Of a DNA stretch of 24,092 nucleotides, positions 1 through 8,088 are shown piece after piece. The notes under the pieces were generated by a model. That model was not told the DNA's origin. It was given only the letters and a program-made list of their open reading frames with translations, and made no database searches. Made by a program: the position numbers and the translations under genes. The stretch lies in the NCBI GenBank assembly GCA_964524125.1, contig CAZGBY010000027.1, positions 1-24,092 on the forward strand, in the 5' to 3' direction. This DNA comes from CAG-307 sp964524125. GTDB lineage: Bacteria > Bacillota_I > Bacilli_A > Acholeplasmatales > Anaeroplasmataceae. Positions within the stretch are counted from its first letter, which is position 1. Every line of letters starts with the position of its first letter.

Positions 1-169
1 TTTCACAAAAATCAATAAATTTACCATAATTAGACATTTGTGGTTTTGTTGTTTGCTCAGTTTCCCATTTTATAATTGTATTTTCTGGTATACCTGTTTT
101 TTCTGCTAATTCTTTTTGAGTTAATCTTAATTTAGCTCTTACATATTTAACTTTTTCACTTAATTTCAT
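1..169 (-). CDS. XRE-family helix-turn-helix regulator (5' part; runs off the window)
   Basis: The gene starts at the ATG at 167-169 and continues past base 1, so only about 56 residues are visible. They form a Cro/C1-type HTH: a lead helix (KLSEKVKYVRAKLRLTQ), the recognition pair around QKELAEKTGIPENTIIKWE, then a third helix. This is a DNA-binding domain of the family found in phage repressors, antitoxins and small regulators; any C-terminal domain is off the window. A ribosome site (GGGTGAAG) lies in the 13-bp gap after the protein kinase gene, so the two genes are probably co-transcribed from the kinase promoter. An antitoxin-like or autoregulatory role is possible but not shown. Confidence 0.8.
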   Translation of the reverse strand, partial: MKLSEKVKYVRAKLRLTQKELAEKTGIPENTIIKWETEQTTKPQMSNYGKFIDFCE

Positions 170-182
170 ACTACTTCACCCT

Positions 183-1724
183 TTACTTTAATAAAAATGA
201 TAATCTATCTAAAAATGCTTCTTCAGAAAAAAGTGTTAGTTTTGACGAATATAAATGTGTTGCCTCATACGATTTCTTAACTTCGATAATTTCGCTAACG
301 CCAAATGAAAATGGCTCATTTTTATAATCATATCTATTTGATGATAATAGTATTAAATTGTTTTTGTTATCAACAATATACCAATCACCATATATTCCAT
401 CTGATTTCAACAGCACTAAATTAAAACCATTTTTATCATTATTTATATCAACAAAACACATAATATTTTTATTATTTAGTTGAGGTGTAATCATCATCAC
501 TCTTTCCTCTCCAAAATAATCAGTATATTCGTGTCTATAACTATTTTCTAGGACAACTTTACATTCTATTTTAATTGTACTTACTGTTGGTATTGCTAAT
601 CTGTATCTTAATAATTGTTGATCATAAGTATACCCATCTTGTAAATTACACTTATCAGTTGTAGAACATGTAGAATTGTAGTCTTCAACAAAGTTATTTA
701 ATATTGAATAAATGTCGTTTTCGAATTGAGATTTTATCAACTTACAAAAATTAGAAATTTCTTCTTGCTTTCTTTTTTCTGCTTCTATTTCTTGTTGTCG
801 TTTTATATCTCTTTCAGTTTTTACTTGAACCGCCTTATTTACAACACTACTTAAGGCGTCTTTTTTCTCAATAAGAAAGTTATTAACATGCTTTAAAATT
901 TCATCCCATGCTTTAAATCTTTTTTGCGTTGGTTTTTCTATCATTCTTATAATCATTGAATAGATTTCAGGTGTTGTTCTTTCTTTTAATAATCTTGCAT
1001 TTTTGACGCCAGAATATAAGTGAGCATTTTGATATTCTTGAATATCATTATTTTTAATTATATAAGGATATTCTAAAGTTGCTAATTCATAAAAAATAAT
1101 ACCCATTGAATAAATATCCATTTGAATTGTGTTTTTTTCTGAATTCCATGCTTCGGGAGCAAAATATTTAACTGTTCCATACCCTTTTAAAGTTTTTGAA
1201 CGTGTGGAATCATTTACAATCTTTGCTAAACCAAAATCTGAGATTTTTAACACACCGTTAGAAATTAATATATTTTCTGGTTTTATATCTCTATGAACTA
1301 ACTTTTCATTAATCATTTTCATTCCATTAACCAATTCTAAAAACATCTTGTGAAGTTCTTCCTTACTATAAGGATTATCATCTTTAATTCTTTTTTCAAT
1401 CTCTTGTGCAAGAGTTCCACCATTTGCATATTCCATAATAATATAGGGTGGTAATTCATTAAAAGTTTCTCCATTATGTACATATTCATAATTAATTATA
1501 TTTTCACCAGAAACAATCTGCGCTAACGAAACCTCATTCTTAAAAGACTGAAAATCATCATCACTAGAAAAAGATTGAAGTAATGTTTTAACTGCAAATA
1601 TTTTAGAATCACTTTCTCTAATTGCTTTATAAACAGTACCAAAACCACCTTGACCAATAACTTCAGCTAATTTATATGTATTGTCATTATCATCTTTCAC
1701 AACACTGCCTATAGTAATAATCAT
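183..1724 (-). CDS. Cytosolic eukaryotic-like Ser/Thr protein kinase with unknown C-terminal domain
   Basis: Residues about 17-290 form a complete Hanks-type kinase domain. It has a glycine loop GQGGFG (24-29), ATP-anchoring Lys46 in AVK, a likely alpha-C Glu64, catalytic HRDIKPEN (144-151, Asp146), a metal-binding DFG (163-165) and APE (189-191). All catalytic residues are present, so it should be active. A charged, probably coiled-coil stretch follows (about 290-335), then roughly 180 residues I do not recognise, rich in aromatic and beta-prone segments. No transmembrane helix or PASTA repeat is seen, so it is not a PrkC/Stk1-type cell-wall kinase. The start ATG has a strong GGAGG site. It sits between the tmRNA terminator and a small XRE gene, outside the housekeeping operons, which suggests an accessory gene. 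A stress or phage-defence role is inference only. Confidence 0.9.
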   Translation of the reverse strand: MIITIGSVVKDDNDNTYKLAEVIGQGGFGTVYKAIRESDSKIFAVKTLLQSFSSDDDFQSFKNEVSLAQIVSGENIINYEYVHNGETFNELPPYIIMEYANGGTLAQEIEKRIKDDNPYSKEELHKMFLELVNGMKMINEKLVHRDIKPENILISNGVLKISDFGLAKIVNDSTRSKTLKGYGTVKYFAPEAWNSEKNTIQMDIYSMGIIFYELATLEYPYIIKNNDIQEYQNAHLYSGVKNARLLKERTTPEIYSMIIRMIEKPTQKRFKAWDEILKHVNNFLIEKKDALSSVVNKAVQVKTERDIKRQQEIEAEKRKQEEISNFCKLIKSQFENDIYSILNNFVEDYNSTCSTTDKCNLQDGYTYDQQLLRYRLAIPTVSTIKIECKVVLENSYRHEYTDYFGEERVMMITPQLNNKNIMCFVDINNDKNGFNLVLLKSDGIYGDWYIVDNKNNLILLSSNRYDYKNEPFSFGVSEIIEVKKSYEATHLYSSKLTLFSEEAFLDRLSFLLK

Positions 1725-1769
1725 AAATCCTCCATCAAAACTTTTCTAATATTGTCATAACTTGTCAAA

Positions 1770-1798
1770 ATTATATCATACTTTTGAAAAAATTACAA
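1770..1798 (-). promoter_or_regulatory. Sigma-A-type promoter of the kinase/XRE pair
   Basis: Read on the minus strand, a -35 box TTGTAA (1793-1798) and a perfect -10 box TATAAT (1770-1775) are separated by 17 bp. Transcription would begin near 1763 and reach the GGAGG of the kinase gene about 25 bases later. It lies just downstream of the tmRNA terminator, so the pair has its own transcription unit. Confidence 0.6.
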
Positions 1799-1856
1799 AA
1801 AAATATGAATATTTTTCGACATTAATTTGAGAATTTTATAAAACTTTTTTGTGAAA

Positions 1857-1887
1857 AATAAAAAAAGCAGATATCTCTATCTACTTT
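1857..1887 (-). terminator. Rho-independent terminator of ssrA
   Basis: On the minus strand a 10-bp stem (AAAGTAGATA / TATCTGCTTT, one G-T pair) closes on a GAGA loop and runs into a T tract. The stem occupies 1864-1873 and 1878-1887. It is placed about 80 bases after the tmRNA 3' CCA. Confidence 0.75.
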
Positions 1888-1969
1888 CTTCATACTTTAT
1901 TAAATTTATAACTAAAGACAAACTGCCATCGATAAATTCAAATCTAGCATATTCGTCTACTATATCTAT
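1877..1969 (-). other. 30-codon coding-like remnant fused to the 3' end of ssrA
   Basis: Immediately after the tmRNA CCA a frame reads 30 codons without a start to a TAG inside the terminator stem. The product has ordinary protein composition: it begins IDIVDEYARFEFIDG and ends NLIKYEESR. The frame also continues back into the tmRNA acceptor stem. It could be the C-terminal tail of a gene cut by insertion of DNA at ssrA, or chance in AT-rich DNA. No family is recognised. Confidence 0.3.
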
Positions 1970-2342
1970 TGGTGGACCAGCGGGGAGTTGAACCCCGGTA
2001 CAAAACTCAATAACCCTTGCTTTCTACATGTTTAGTTTCATAATTAATTTCATTTATATCTTGCTACAAAACAAACATAATATAAACTAACCTTACTAAA
2101 TTCATTTTAATACTTAAGGTGGCAGCATTAAAATATATCCTACTATAGTAAAACTTTAGTTTAATAGCATAGGAAACTATTAAAGAAAGCCGCTTGAATT
2201 AAATTAGCAAGCGTATGCAGCGTTCATAAAAGAACCTGCGAATAAATTAGTTTTTGCGGTTATTTAACCTCGACGTTTTTACATGCGTAACCATGACATG
2301 CTTACAAGTATTCTTAAATCCTGGCGAATCCAAAACTAGCCC
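1970..2342 (-). ncRNA. ssrA: Transfer-messenger RNA (tmRNA)
   Basis: The 373-nt gene has a tRNA-like end: 5' GGGCTAG pairs with 3' CTGGTCC before an encoded ACCA, next to a T arm containing GGTTCAACTCC. The tag frame opens after GTTAAATAACC with GCA AAA ACT AAT and encodes AKTNLFAGSFMNAAYAC, then TAA. That stop sits in the loop of a CGCTTG/CAAGCG hairpin, the usual helix-5 arrangement. With SmpB the RNA enters stalled ribosomes, supplies alanine and then the tag reading frame, and frees the ribosome. It lies directly downstream of smpB, as in many Bacillota. The tag is odd in ending Tyr-Ala-Cys rather than Leu-Ala-Ala. Confidence 0.95.
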
Positions 2343-2350
2343 ATATTTGA

Positions 2351-2379
2351 ATTATATACTATTTAAGAAGATAAATCAA
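2351..2379 (-). promoter_or_regulatory. Promoter of ssrA, overlapping the smpB stop codon
   Basis: On the minus strand TTGATT (2374-2379), a 17-bp spacer and TATAAT (2351-2356) lead to the tmRNA 5' G 8 bases further on. The -35 box contains the smpB TGA stop (2376-2378). Confidence 0.75.
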
Positions 2380-2391
2380 TAAAGATTTATC
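2370..2391 (-). terminator. Inverted repeat at the end of smpB (weak terminator or RNA-stability hairpin)
   Basis: GATAAATC and GATTTATC form an 8-bp stem with a 6-base loop. It covers the last smpB codons and the ssrA -35 box. On the minus strand the following bases are TTCTTAAAT rather than a clean T run, so termination would be weak. Confidence 0.35.
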
Positions 2392-2834
2392 TCCTTAATA
2401 GCTTTTTCGATTCTTCTTTTAGCATCGGCTTCTTTTAAAGATTCCCTTTTATCTCTTAAATTCTTACCTTTACAAATACCAAGTTCAACTTTTAGTAAGC
2501 TTCCTTTAAAATAAAGTGATAAAGGAATTAAAGTCATACCATCTAATTTAATTCTATTTTGAATCTTTAAAATTTCTTTTTTATGTAATAATAATTCCCT
2601 AGTACGAGTTTCATCATGATTAAAAATGGTACCTTTTTCATATTTAGCTATATGCATATTAATAATTTGTACAGTATTATTTTTAATTACTATATATGCA
2701 TCATTAATATTTACTTTATTAAGTCTTACAGATTTAATTTCTGTACCAGTTAATTTAATACCAGCTTCTAATGTATCTTCAACAAAATAATCATGTCTTG
2801 CTTTTCTATTTTCTGATACAACTTTATTATTCAT
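2376..2834 (-). CDS. smpB: SsrA-binding protein SmpB
   Basis: SmpB binds the tRNA-like domain of tmRNA and delivers it to stalled ribosomes in trans-translation. The 152-residue product is full length for the family and has its hallmarks: the N-terminal NRKARHDYFVEDTLEAGI, the core LTGTEIKSVR, the IPLSLYFK segment, and the basic C-terminal tail GKNLRDKRESLKEADAKRRIEKA that mimics mRNA in the A site. I choose the ATG at 2832-2834: AAAGGTGAT sits just upstream, and the in-frame GTG three codons earlier lies inside that ribosome site. The start overlaps the rnr stop by 8 bp (ATGAATAA), indicating translational coupling. The stop is TGA and is followed by ssrA. Confidence 0.97.
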   Translation of the reverse strand: MNNKVVSENRKARHDYFVEDTLEAGIKLTGTEIKSVRLNKVNINDAYIVIKNNTVQIINMHIAKYEKGTIFNHDETRTRELLLHKKEILKIQNRIKLDGMTLIPLSLYFKGSLLKVELGICKGKNLRDKRESLKEADAKRRIEKAIKEINLY

Positions 2835-4950
2835 AAAAATCACCTTTAAAATTAATATATTCTAAATAATCTTCTTTTAACATAAAATCTACTTTACGAT
2901 ATTTCTTAGATGCTCCTATAACTACAATATTTACCTCATCACCAATATGATAAGTTCTATTATTAGATTCAAGTGTCATATTATTTTGATTAAAATTAAA
3001 ATAACCATTCATATTACAAATATGAATTAAACCTTCAACACCATTATCTAAAAGTACAAACATACCAAATTTAGTTATAGAATCTACTTTACCTACAAAT
3101 TCTTGATTAATACGCTTTTCCATATATGAAGCCATCAACATATCCATAACTTCACGTTCACATTCAATAGCTTCTCTTTCTTTTACTGAAGATTTAACAC
3201 TTATATCATGAATATAACTATTATATCTATTAAAATCTTCATCAAAATTATCAGGATGTAAAATTAAAGTTTTAATTAAACGATGAACCATTAAATCTGG
3301 ATATCTTCTAATAGGTGAAGTAAAATGACAATAATATTCCATTGCTAGTCCGTAGTGACCTAAGTTCTTCTCACTATATTTAGCTTTAGCCATGCTTCTT
3401 AACATCATTTGATTAACTACTAAATAAATATCTTTTTTCTTATCATTTACTAAATTCATAGCTTTTTGAATATCCATAGGAAGAATCTTATTTTTAGGTA
3501 CAATAACCTTTAAACCTGTAGTATTAATCATTTCAAATACTTTTTTAACTGAATCAACATTAGGCGTTTCATGTACTCTATATACACAAGGTAAGTTAGA
3601 TATAGACATATGATAGGCTACAGTTTCATTTGCGGCTAGCATAAAATCTTCAATTAACATTTCTGCTTTGTCTCTTAATCTTAAATCAAAAGATATAGGA
3701 TTACCTTTATTATCAAGAGAAGCTTTATATTCAGGCACTTCAAAATCAATAGCACCTTTCTTACTTCTTAATCCTCTTAAAATATTAGATAATTCTTGCA
3801 TATCCAAAATCATTGGATAGATATCAAAATATTGTTTAATAATATCTTCATCAGAATTTAACATCTTATTAACATTATTATAAGTCATTCTATGAAGACT
3901 TTTAATAATACCTTCAGATATTTCATAATTTATAAGTTTGCCTTTAATATTAAATTCCATTTCACATGCAAGTACTAGTCTATATTCCCCTTCATTTAAA
4001 GAACATATACCATTAGATAACTTTTGTGGTAACATAGGAATTACTCTATCAGCTAAATATACAGATGTAGCTCTAAATAAAGCTTCTTCATCTAAAGGAT
4101 GACCCTCACGAACATATTCAGATACGTCCGCAATAAATACTCCTAAATAGAAATTTCCATTAGATAATCTTTTAACACAAATCGCATCATCAAAGTCTTT
4201 AGAATCATCACCATCTATAGTAATAATCATTTCTTTTGTAAAATCTTTACGTTTTTTATATTTAGATAAATCCACTTCATTTGGTATAGTATCAAGTTCA
4301 TCTATAACAGGTTGTGGAAATTCTTTATAAAATGAATATTTTTCTGCAATAAGTGATATATCTATTCCAGGATCATTTTGATATCCTAAAACTTTAGATA
4401 TAACACCTTTTACTTTTTTAGAAGATGTATATTCTGTTATTAAAGAACTTACAATCGCACCAGGGACAGCGTTATTTAAATCTTTTTCATCTACATAACA
4501 TTTAACATCAAATTCAGGATCTGAGGAGTTTACATAATACTTCTTACCTTTTTTATTCTTTTTTTCAACTAATAGACCAAAGATATGCTTGTGTCCTCTT
4601 TCAATTATATCAATTACAATACCTTCATCTAAATGTGAATTACTTGAAGAAGGAAGTACGTAAAAATCTACAATATCTCCTGTTGCACTATTTAAAGTAT
4701 TATTTTCAGATACATAATATTCCTTATCTTCTGATTCTACTTTTATAAATCCAAATCCCGCATCTTTAATTTGAATAATACCCTTTTTTCTTAAAAAATA
4801 TCTACTATTAACTTTTATTACATAACCATCTTTAATTAAAATATTTAAAATAGCTTCTATATCTGTCATTTTAATTTTAGTATATTTATTAATATCTTTA
4901 ATAGTATTTTTAAATGGTAAAGCTAAAGTTTCTAAAATAGCTTCTTTCAT
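2827..4950 (-). CDS. rnr: Ribonuclease R (3'-5' exoribonuclease)
   Basis: RNase R degrades structured RNA processively from the 3' end and removes non-stop mRNAs during tmRNA rescue. The 707-residue protein shows an N-terminal winged-helix segment (about 1-55), cold-shock OB domains (about 60-230), the RNB catalytic domain starting near 240 with the metal-binding cluster DGDDSKDFDDA (about 246-256), and a C-terminal S1 domain that includes FVGKVDSITKFGMFVLLDNGVEGLIH split around residue 640. HYGLAMEYYCHFTSPIRRYPDL is the conserved RNB end motif. The ATG at 4948-4950 follows AAAGGGGTGAT; the GTG three codons upstream lies within that site. It is expressed between secG and smpB and overlaps smpB by 8 bp. 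Confidence 0.96.
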   Translation of the reverse strand: MKEAILETLALPFKNTIKDINKYTKIKMTDIEAILNILIKDGYVIKVNSRYFLRKKGIIQIKDAGFGFIKVESEDKEYYVSENNTLNSATGDIVDFYVLPSSSNSHLDEGIVIDIIERGHKHIFGLLVEKKNKKGKKYYVNSSDPEFDVKCYVDEKDLNNAVPGAIVSSLITEYTSSKKVKGVISKVLGYQNDPGIDISLIAEKYSFYKEFPQPVIDELDTIPNEVDLSKYKKRKDFTKEMIITIDGDDSKDFDDAICVKRLSNGNFYLGVFIADVSEYVREGHPLDEEALFRATSVYLADRVIPMLPQKLSNGICSLNEGEYRLVLACEMEFNIKGKLINYEISEGIIKSLHRMTYNNVNKMLNSDEDIIKQYFDIYPMILDMQELSNILRGLRSKKGAIDFEVPEYKASLDNKGNPISFDLRLRDKAEMLIEDFMLAANETVAYHMSISNLPCVYRVHETPNVDSVKKVFEMINTTGLKVIVPKNKILPMDIQKAMNLVNDKKKDIYLVVNQMMLRSMAKAKYSEKNLGHYGLAMEYYCHFTSPIRRYPDLMVHRLIKTLILHPDNFDEDFNRYNSYIHDISVKSSVKEREAIECEREVMDMLMASYMEKRINQEFVGKVDSITKFGMFVLLDNGVEGLIHICNMNGYFNFNQNNMTLESNNRTYHIGDEVNIVVIGASKKYRKVDFMLKEDYLEYINFKGDFYE

Positions 4951-4965
4951 GCAAATCACCCCTTT

Positions 4966-5000
4966 AAAAAAATATGAGGACTTCTAATATAGAAATCCTC
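4966..5000 (-). terminator. Hairpin with T run between secG and rnr (attenuator-like)
   Basis: On the minus strand GAGGA-(mismatch)-TTCTA / TAGAA-(mismatch)-TCCTC folds into a 10-bp stem with a 3-base loop (4976-5000), then ATA and seven T (4966-4972). It sits just before the rnr ribosome site and would lower rnr-smpB expression relative to secG. Confidence 0.65.
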
Positions 5001-5006
5001 AAAATA

Positions 5007-5234
5007 TTACATATAAATAATTGCGGCTACAACGATTAAAACAAAGAAGATAACAGCTAAAGCCATAGTTCCTCTTTCAAGTACTAAATCAATACCACGA
5101 GTCTTTTGATTTTTAAATAAATCTGTTTTAGAACCGCTGAATGCATCATTAATATCATCTTTAGAATTTTGCATCATTACTATAATTATTAATAATATTG
5201 AGATTACTAGTATAAACCAATCTATAACATGCAT
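5007..5234 (-). CDS. secG: Preprotein translocase subunit SecG
   Basis: SecG is the small subunit of the SecYEG channel in the cytoplasmic membrane and assists the SecA cycle. The 75-residue protein has two hydrophobic helices (about 5-21 and 56-74). They are separated by the conserved cytoplasmic loop MMQNSKDDINDAFSGSKTDLF and the RG-IDLVLERGT segment before the second helix. It has a perfect GGAGG ribosome site and a strong promoter. It leads the secG-rnr-smpB unit typical of Bacillota. Confidence 0.95.
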   Translation of the reverse strand: MHVIDWFILVISILLIIIVMMQNSKDDINDAFSGSKTDLFKNQKTRGIDLVLERGTMALAVIFFVLIVVAAIIYM

Positions 5235-5270
5235 AGTGATACCTCCAAAATTAGAATTTCTTACTAGATT

Positions 5271-5299
5271 ATTATATCATTTAAAATATCAATTATCAA
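5271..5299 (-). promoter_or_regulatory. Promoter of secG-rnr-smpB
   Basis: TTGATA (5294-5299), a 17-bp spacer and TATAAT (5271-5276) on the minus strand, about 37 bases upstream of the secG start. Five of six and six of six consensus bases match. Confidence 0.75.
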
Positions 5300-5346
5300 G
5301 TAAGATTTTCTTAAATAAAATATAATTTAAATAAAATTTATATAAA

Positions 5347-6882
5347 TTAATCAAAATTTATTTCATAATCAAGTAATCCATCATAAAAATCATGTTCATG
5401 GCTTACTAAAATTACACTACCCTCAAATCTATCTATCGCATCATATAAAGCTTCCTTAGTATTTTTATCTAGATGATTTGTAGGCTCATCTAATATTAAA
5501 ATATTACTTTTTTTCATTGTCATAAGTGCAAGTCTTACTCTTGTTTGTTCTCCACCTGAACATTCATTAAGCTTTTTTAAAGCCTTATCTCCTTTAATAC
5601 CCAGACGTGCAAGTACACTACGTAATTCTCCATCTGTTTTTAAAGGATAAAAACTTCTTAAATAAGTAATTGGAGTTTCATTTTCTTCAAATTCATGTTC
5701 TTGCGTAAAATAATTAATATCTGCCGAATTATTAAACTTAAAAGAACCACCAAGTGAAGGTATTATGTTCATTAATGTTTTAAGTAATGTCGATTTACCT
5801 ACTCCATTATGTCCTAAAATAGCTACCTTTTCATCTTTTTTTATTAATAAGTTTAAAGGCTCTAAAATGGGTTTATTATACCCAATTTGTAATTCTTCAA
5901 GTTTTAATACTTCTTGTCCTAAATTTTTAGAATAGGGGAAGTTAATAACTATTTTTTCTTCACTTATAGGTTTATCAAGTACATCTAATTTTTCAAGCAC
6001 TTTAACTCTTTGTTTAGCAGCACGAGAAGATGTAGCTCTTACTATATGAGCCGATATAAAATCTTTAGTTTGTTTAATAAACTTTTGTTGATTTTCATAT
6101 TCTCTTATATAGTGCTCATTTCTAAGGTCACGTTCTTTTAAATAAAAATCATAATCACCTTTATATTTAGTTAAGACTTTATTTTCAAGTGCGTATACAA
6201 CATTACAAATTTGACTTGAAAATTCCTTATCATGAGATACGCATACAAACGCACCTTTAAATGAGTTTAAATATTTAATTAGCCAATCAATATGTTCTTT
6301 ATCTAAGAAGTTAGTAGGTTCGTCAAGTAGTAAAACATCACCTTCTTCAAGTAACATTTTAGCTAAATAAACTTTAGCTCGTTGTCCACCAGATAAATGT
6401 GATAATTTTGTATCAAGACCATAAGAAGCAATACCAAGACCATTGATAATATTTCCTATTGTTGAATTAATTGCGTAAAAATTATCACGTTCAAGTTCAT
6501 CTGAAAGAGTTTGTGCACGAGTAATTATTTTATCATAATCTTCTTCTTTAGCAGTTGTAAGTGATTCATAATAATCATTCATTAATTTTTCTTTTTTAAA
6601 TAATGGTTCAAATACACCATATAAAAATGATGAAATAGGACTGTCATCTTTAATCTTCAAATGTTGATCTAAATATGAATATTTAACACCTGGTGTCCAA
6701 GAAATAGTACCTGAATCTGGAATTATATTTTTAGCAATAATATTTAAAAATGTAGATTTTCCACAGCCATTTGCTCCAACGATTACAATATGGTCTCCAT
6801 CTAAGATTCTAAAATTACAATTATTATATAATTCTTTATCAGTATATCTAAATTTTAAATTTTCAACCTCGAGTAAGGACAT
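5347..6882 (-). CDS. ABC-F family ATPase (translation-associated, non-transporter)
   Basis: Two ABC ATPase domains lie in one soluble 511-residue chain with no membrane segment, which defines ABC-F. Domain 1 has Walker A GANGCGKST (36-44), signature LSGGQRAKV and Walker B LLLDEPTNFLD. Domain 2 has GHNGVGKST, signature CSGGEQTRV and LILDEPTNHLD. The linker between them (about 255-315, with QQKFIKQTKDFISAH and SSRAAKQRVK) is the helical interaction arm that enters the ribosomal E site in this family. Members relieve stalled ribosomes or protect them from antibiotics; the sequence does not say which. It is the last gene of the gltX operon, 2 bp after tgt, with a GGTGAGGA ribosome site. Confidence 0.9.
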   Translation of the reverse strand: MSLLEVENLKFRYTDKELYNNCNFRILDGDHIVIVGANGCGKSTFLNIIAKNIIPDSGTISWTPGVKYSYLDQHLKIKDDSPISSFLYGVFEPLFKKEKLMNDYYESLTTAKEEDYDKIITRAQTLSDELERDNFYAINSTIGNIINGLGIASYGLDTKLSHLSGGQRAKVYLAKMLLEEGDVLLLDEPTNFLDKEHIDWLIKYLNSFKGAFVCVSHDKEFSSQICNVVYALENKVLTKYKGDYDFYLKERDLRNEHYIREYENQQKFIKQTKDFISAHIVRATSSRAAKQRVKVLEKLDVLDKPISEEKIVINFPYSKNLGQEVLKLEELQIGYNKPILEPLNLLIKKDEKVAILGHNGVGKSTLLKTLMNIIPSLGGSFKFNNSADINYFTQEHEFEENETPITYLRSFYPLKTDGELRSVLARLGIKGDKALKKLNECSGGEQTRVRLALMTMKKSNILILDEPTNHLDKNTKEALYDAIDRFEGSVILVSHEHDFYDGLLDYEINFD

Positions 6883-6884
6883 AA

Positions 6885-8084
6885 TTATTCCTCACCAGTA
6901 ATTTTAATTTGGTCTTTTAATTTCATTGTGCCTTCATTTACCTTGCCAGACATAATATCTTCAAGTGGTGCATAGCCAAATTCTTTAAAAAATTCTTCTT
7001 GGAAATCTTTAAGTCTATCTTCACAAATCGCTTTTCTTACATCCTTCATTAAAGTCTTTAAGAAATATAAATTATGATAAGAAAGAAGTCTCATACCTAA
7101 AATTTCTTCAGCTTTAATTAAATGATGAATATAACTTCTTGTATAGTTTTTACATACGTAACAATCACATTTTGAATCCACTGGCAAAAATGATGCGTAG
7201 TTCTTCTTATTTTTGAGTAATAATTTACCACTATGAGTTAAAGCTGTACCATGACGTGCAATACGTGTAGGTGCTACACAGTCAAACATATCAACACCCA
7301 TCATTGCCCCAACAACTAAGTCATCTGGCGAACCTACGCCCATTAAATAACGTGGTTTATCTTTTGGTAAGATATCCTTCATAAATTCAAGTACATCATA
7401 CATTTCTTTTTTAGATTCACCAACCGCAAGTCCACCAATTGAATAACCAGGAAAATTAATTTTTTCAAGTTCATCTAAACAATGTTGTCTTAAATCTAGG
7501 AAAGGTCCACCTTGTACAATTCCAAATAAAGCTTGAGTATCTTTGTTTTTATGTGCATCATATCCACGGCGAGCCCAGCGAAGTGTACGTTCAACTGAAT
7601 TAGACATATATTCTTTACTTGCATGGAAAGGAGGACATTCATCAAAACTCATAATAATGTCAGCACCTAAATTATTTTGGATATTAATAGATATTTCTGG
7701 TGACATAAAAAGTGGTGCTCCACTTTTATGATGACGGAAGTTTACTCCTTCTTCAGTAATCTTTCTAATTTTTGCTAAACTAAATACTTGAAATCCACCA
7801 CTATCTGTTAATAAAGCTCCATCCCAATTCATAAACCCTCTAATACCACCAGCATCACGTACAAGTTCATCTCCTGGTTGAAGCCATAAGTGATAAGTAT
7901 TACCTAAAATTAATCCTTCTGAAACTTCTTTTATTTCTTCTGGAGTTAATGTTTTTACAGTAGCCTTTGTACCAACAGGCATAAAAATAGGTGTTTCAAA
8001 ATCCCCATGTGGAGTATGTAATATACCATATCTTGCACCTGTTTGTTTACATGTATGTTTTAATTCGTAATAAAAATCTTTCAT
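6885..8084 (-). CDS. tgt: Queuine/preQ1 tRNA-guanine transglycosylase
   Basis: Tgt exchanges guanine-34 in GUN-anticodon tRNAs for preQ1, the first tRNA-bound step of queuosine synthesis. The 399-residue protein has DSGGFQVFSL, the substrate-pocket FDECPP, the GGLAVGES loop, MGVGSPDDL, the nucleophile-region DMFDCVAPTRIARHGT, and the zinc site C-x-C-x2-C followed by a distal His (CDCYVCK ... LLSYHNLYF). It is full length, with an AAAGGATAG ribosome site 4 bp after the previous gene. QueA, the next enzyme of the pathway, is encoded upstream in the same operon, separated by two small genes. Confidence 0.97.
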   Translation of the reverse strand: MKDFYYELKHTCKQTGARYGILHTPHGDFETPIFMPVGTKATVKTLTPEEIKEVSEGLILGNTYHLWLQPGDELVRDAGGIRGFMNWDGALLTDSGGFQVFSLAKIRKITEEGVNFRHHKSGAPLFMSPEISINIQNNLGADIIMSFDECPPFHASKEYMSNSVERTLRWARRGYDAHKNKDTQALFGIVQGGPFLDLRQHCLDELEKINFPGYSIGGLAVGESKKEMYDVLEFMKDILPKDKPRYLMGVGSPDDLVVGAMMGVDMFDCVAPTRIARHGTALTHSGKLLLKNKKNYASFLPVDSKCDCYVCKNYTRSYIHHLIKAEEILGMRLLSYHNLYFLKTLMKDVRKAICEDRLKDFQEEFFKEFGYAPLEDIMSGKVNEGTMKLKDQIKITGEE

Positions 8085-8088
8085 ACTT

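Noticed and set aside
7543..7731. 62-codon plus-strand open frame
   Set aside because: It lies wholly inside tgt on the other strand and has no ribosome site or known motif.
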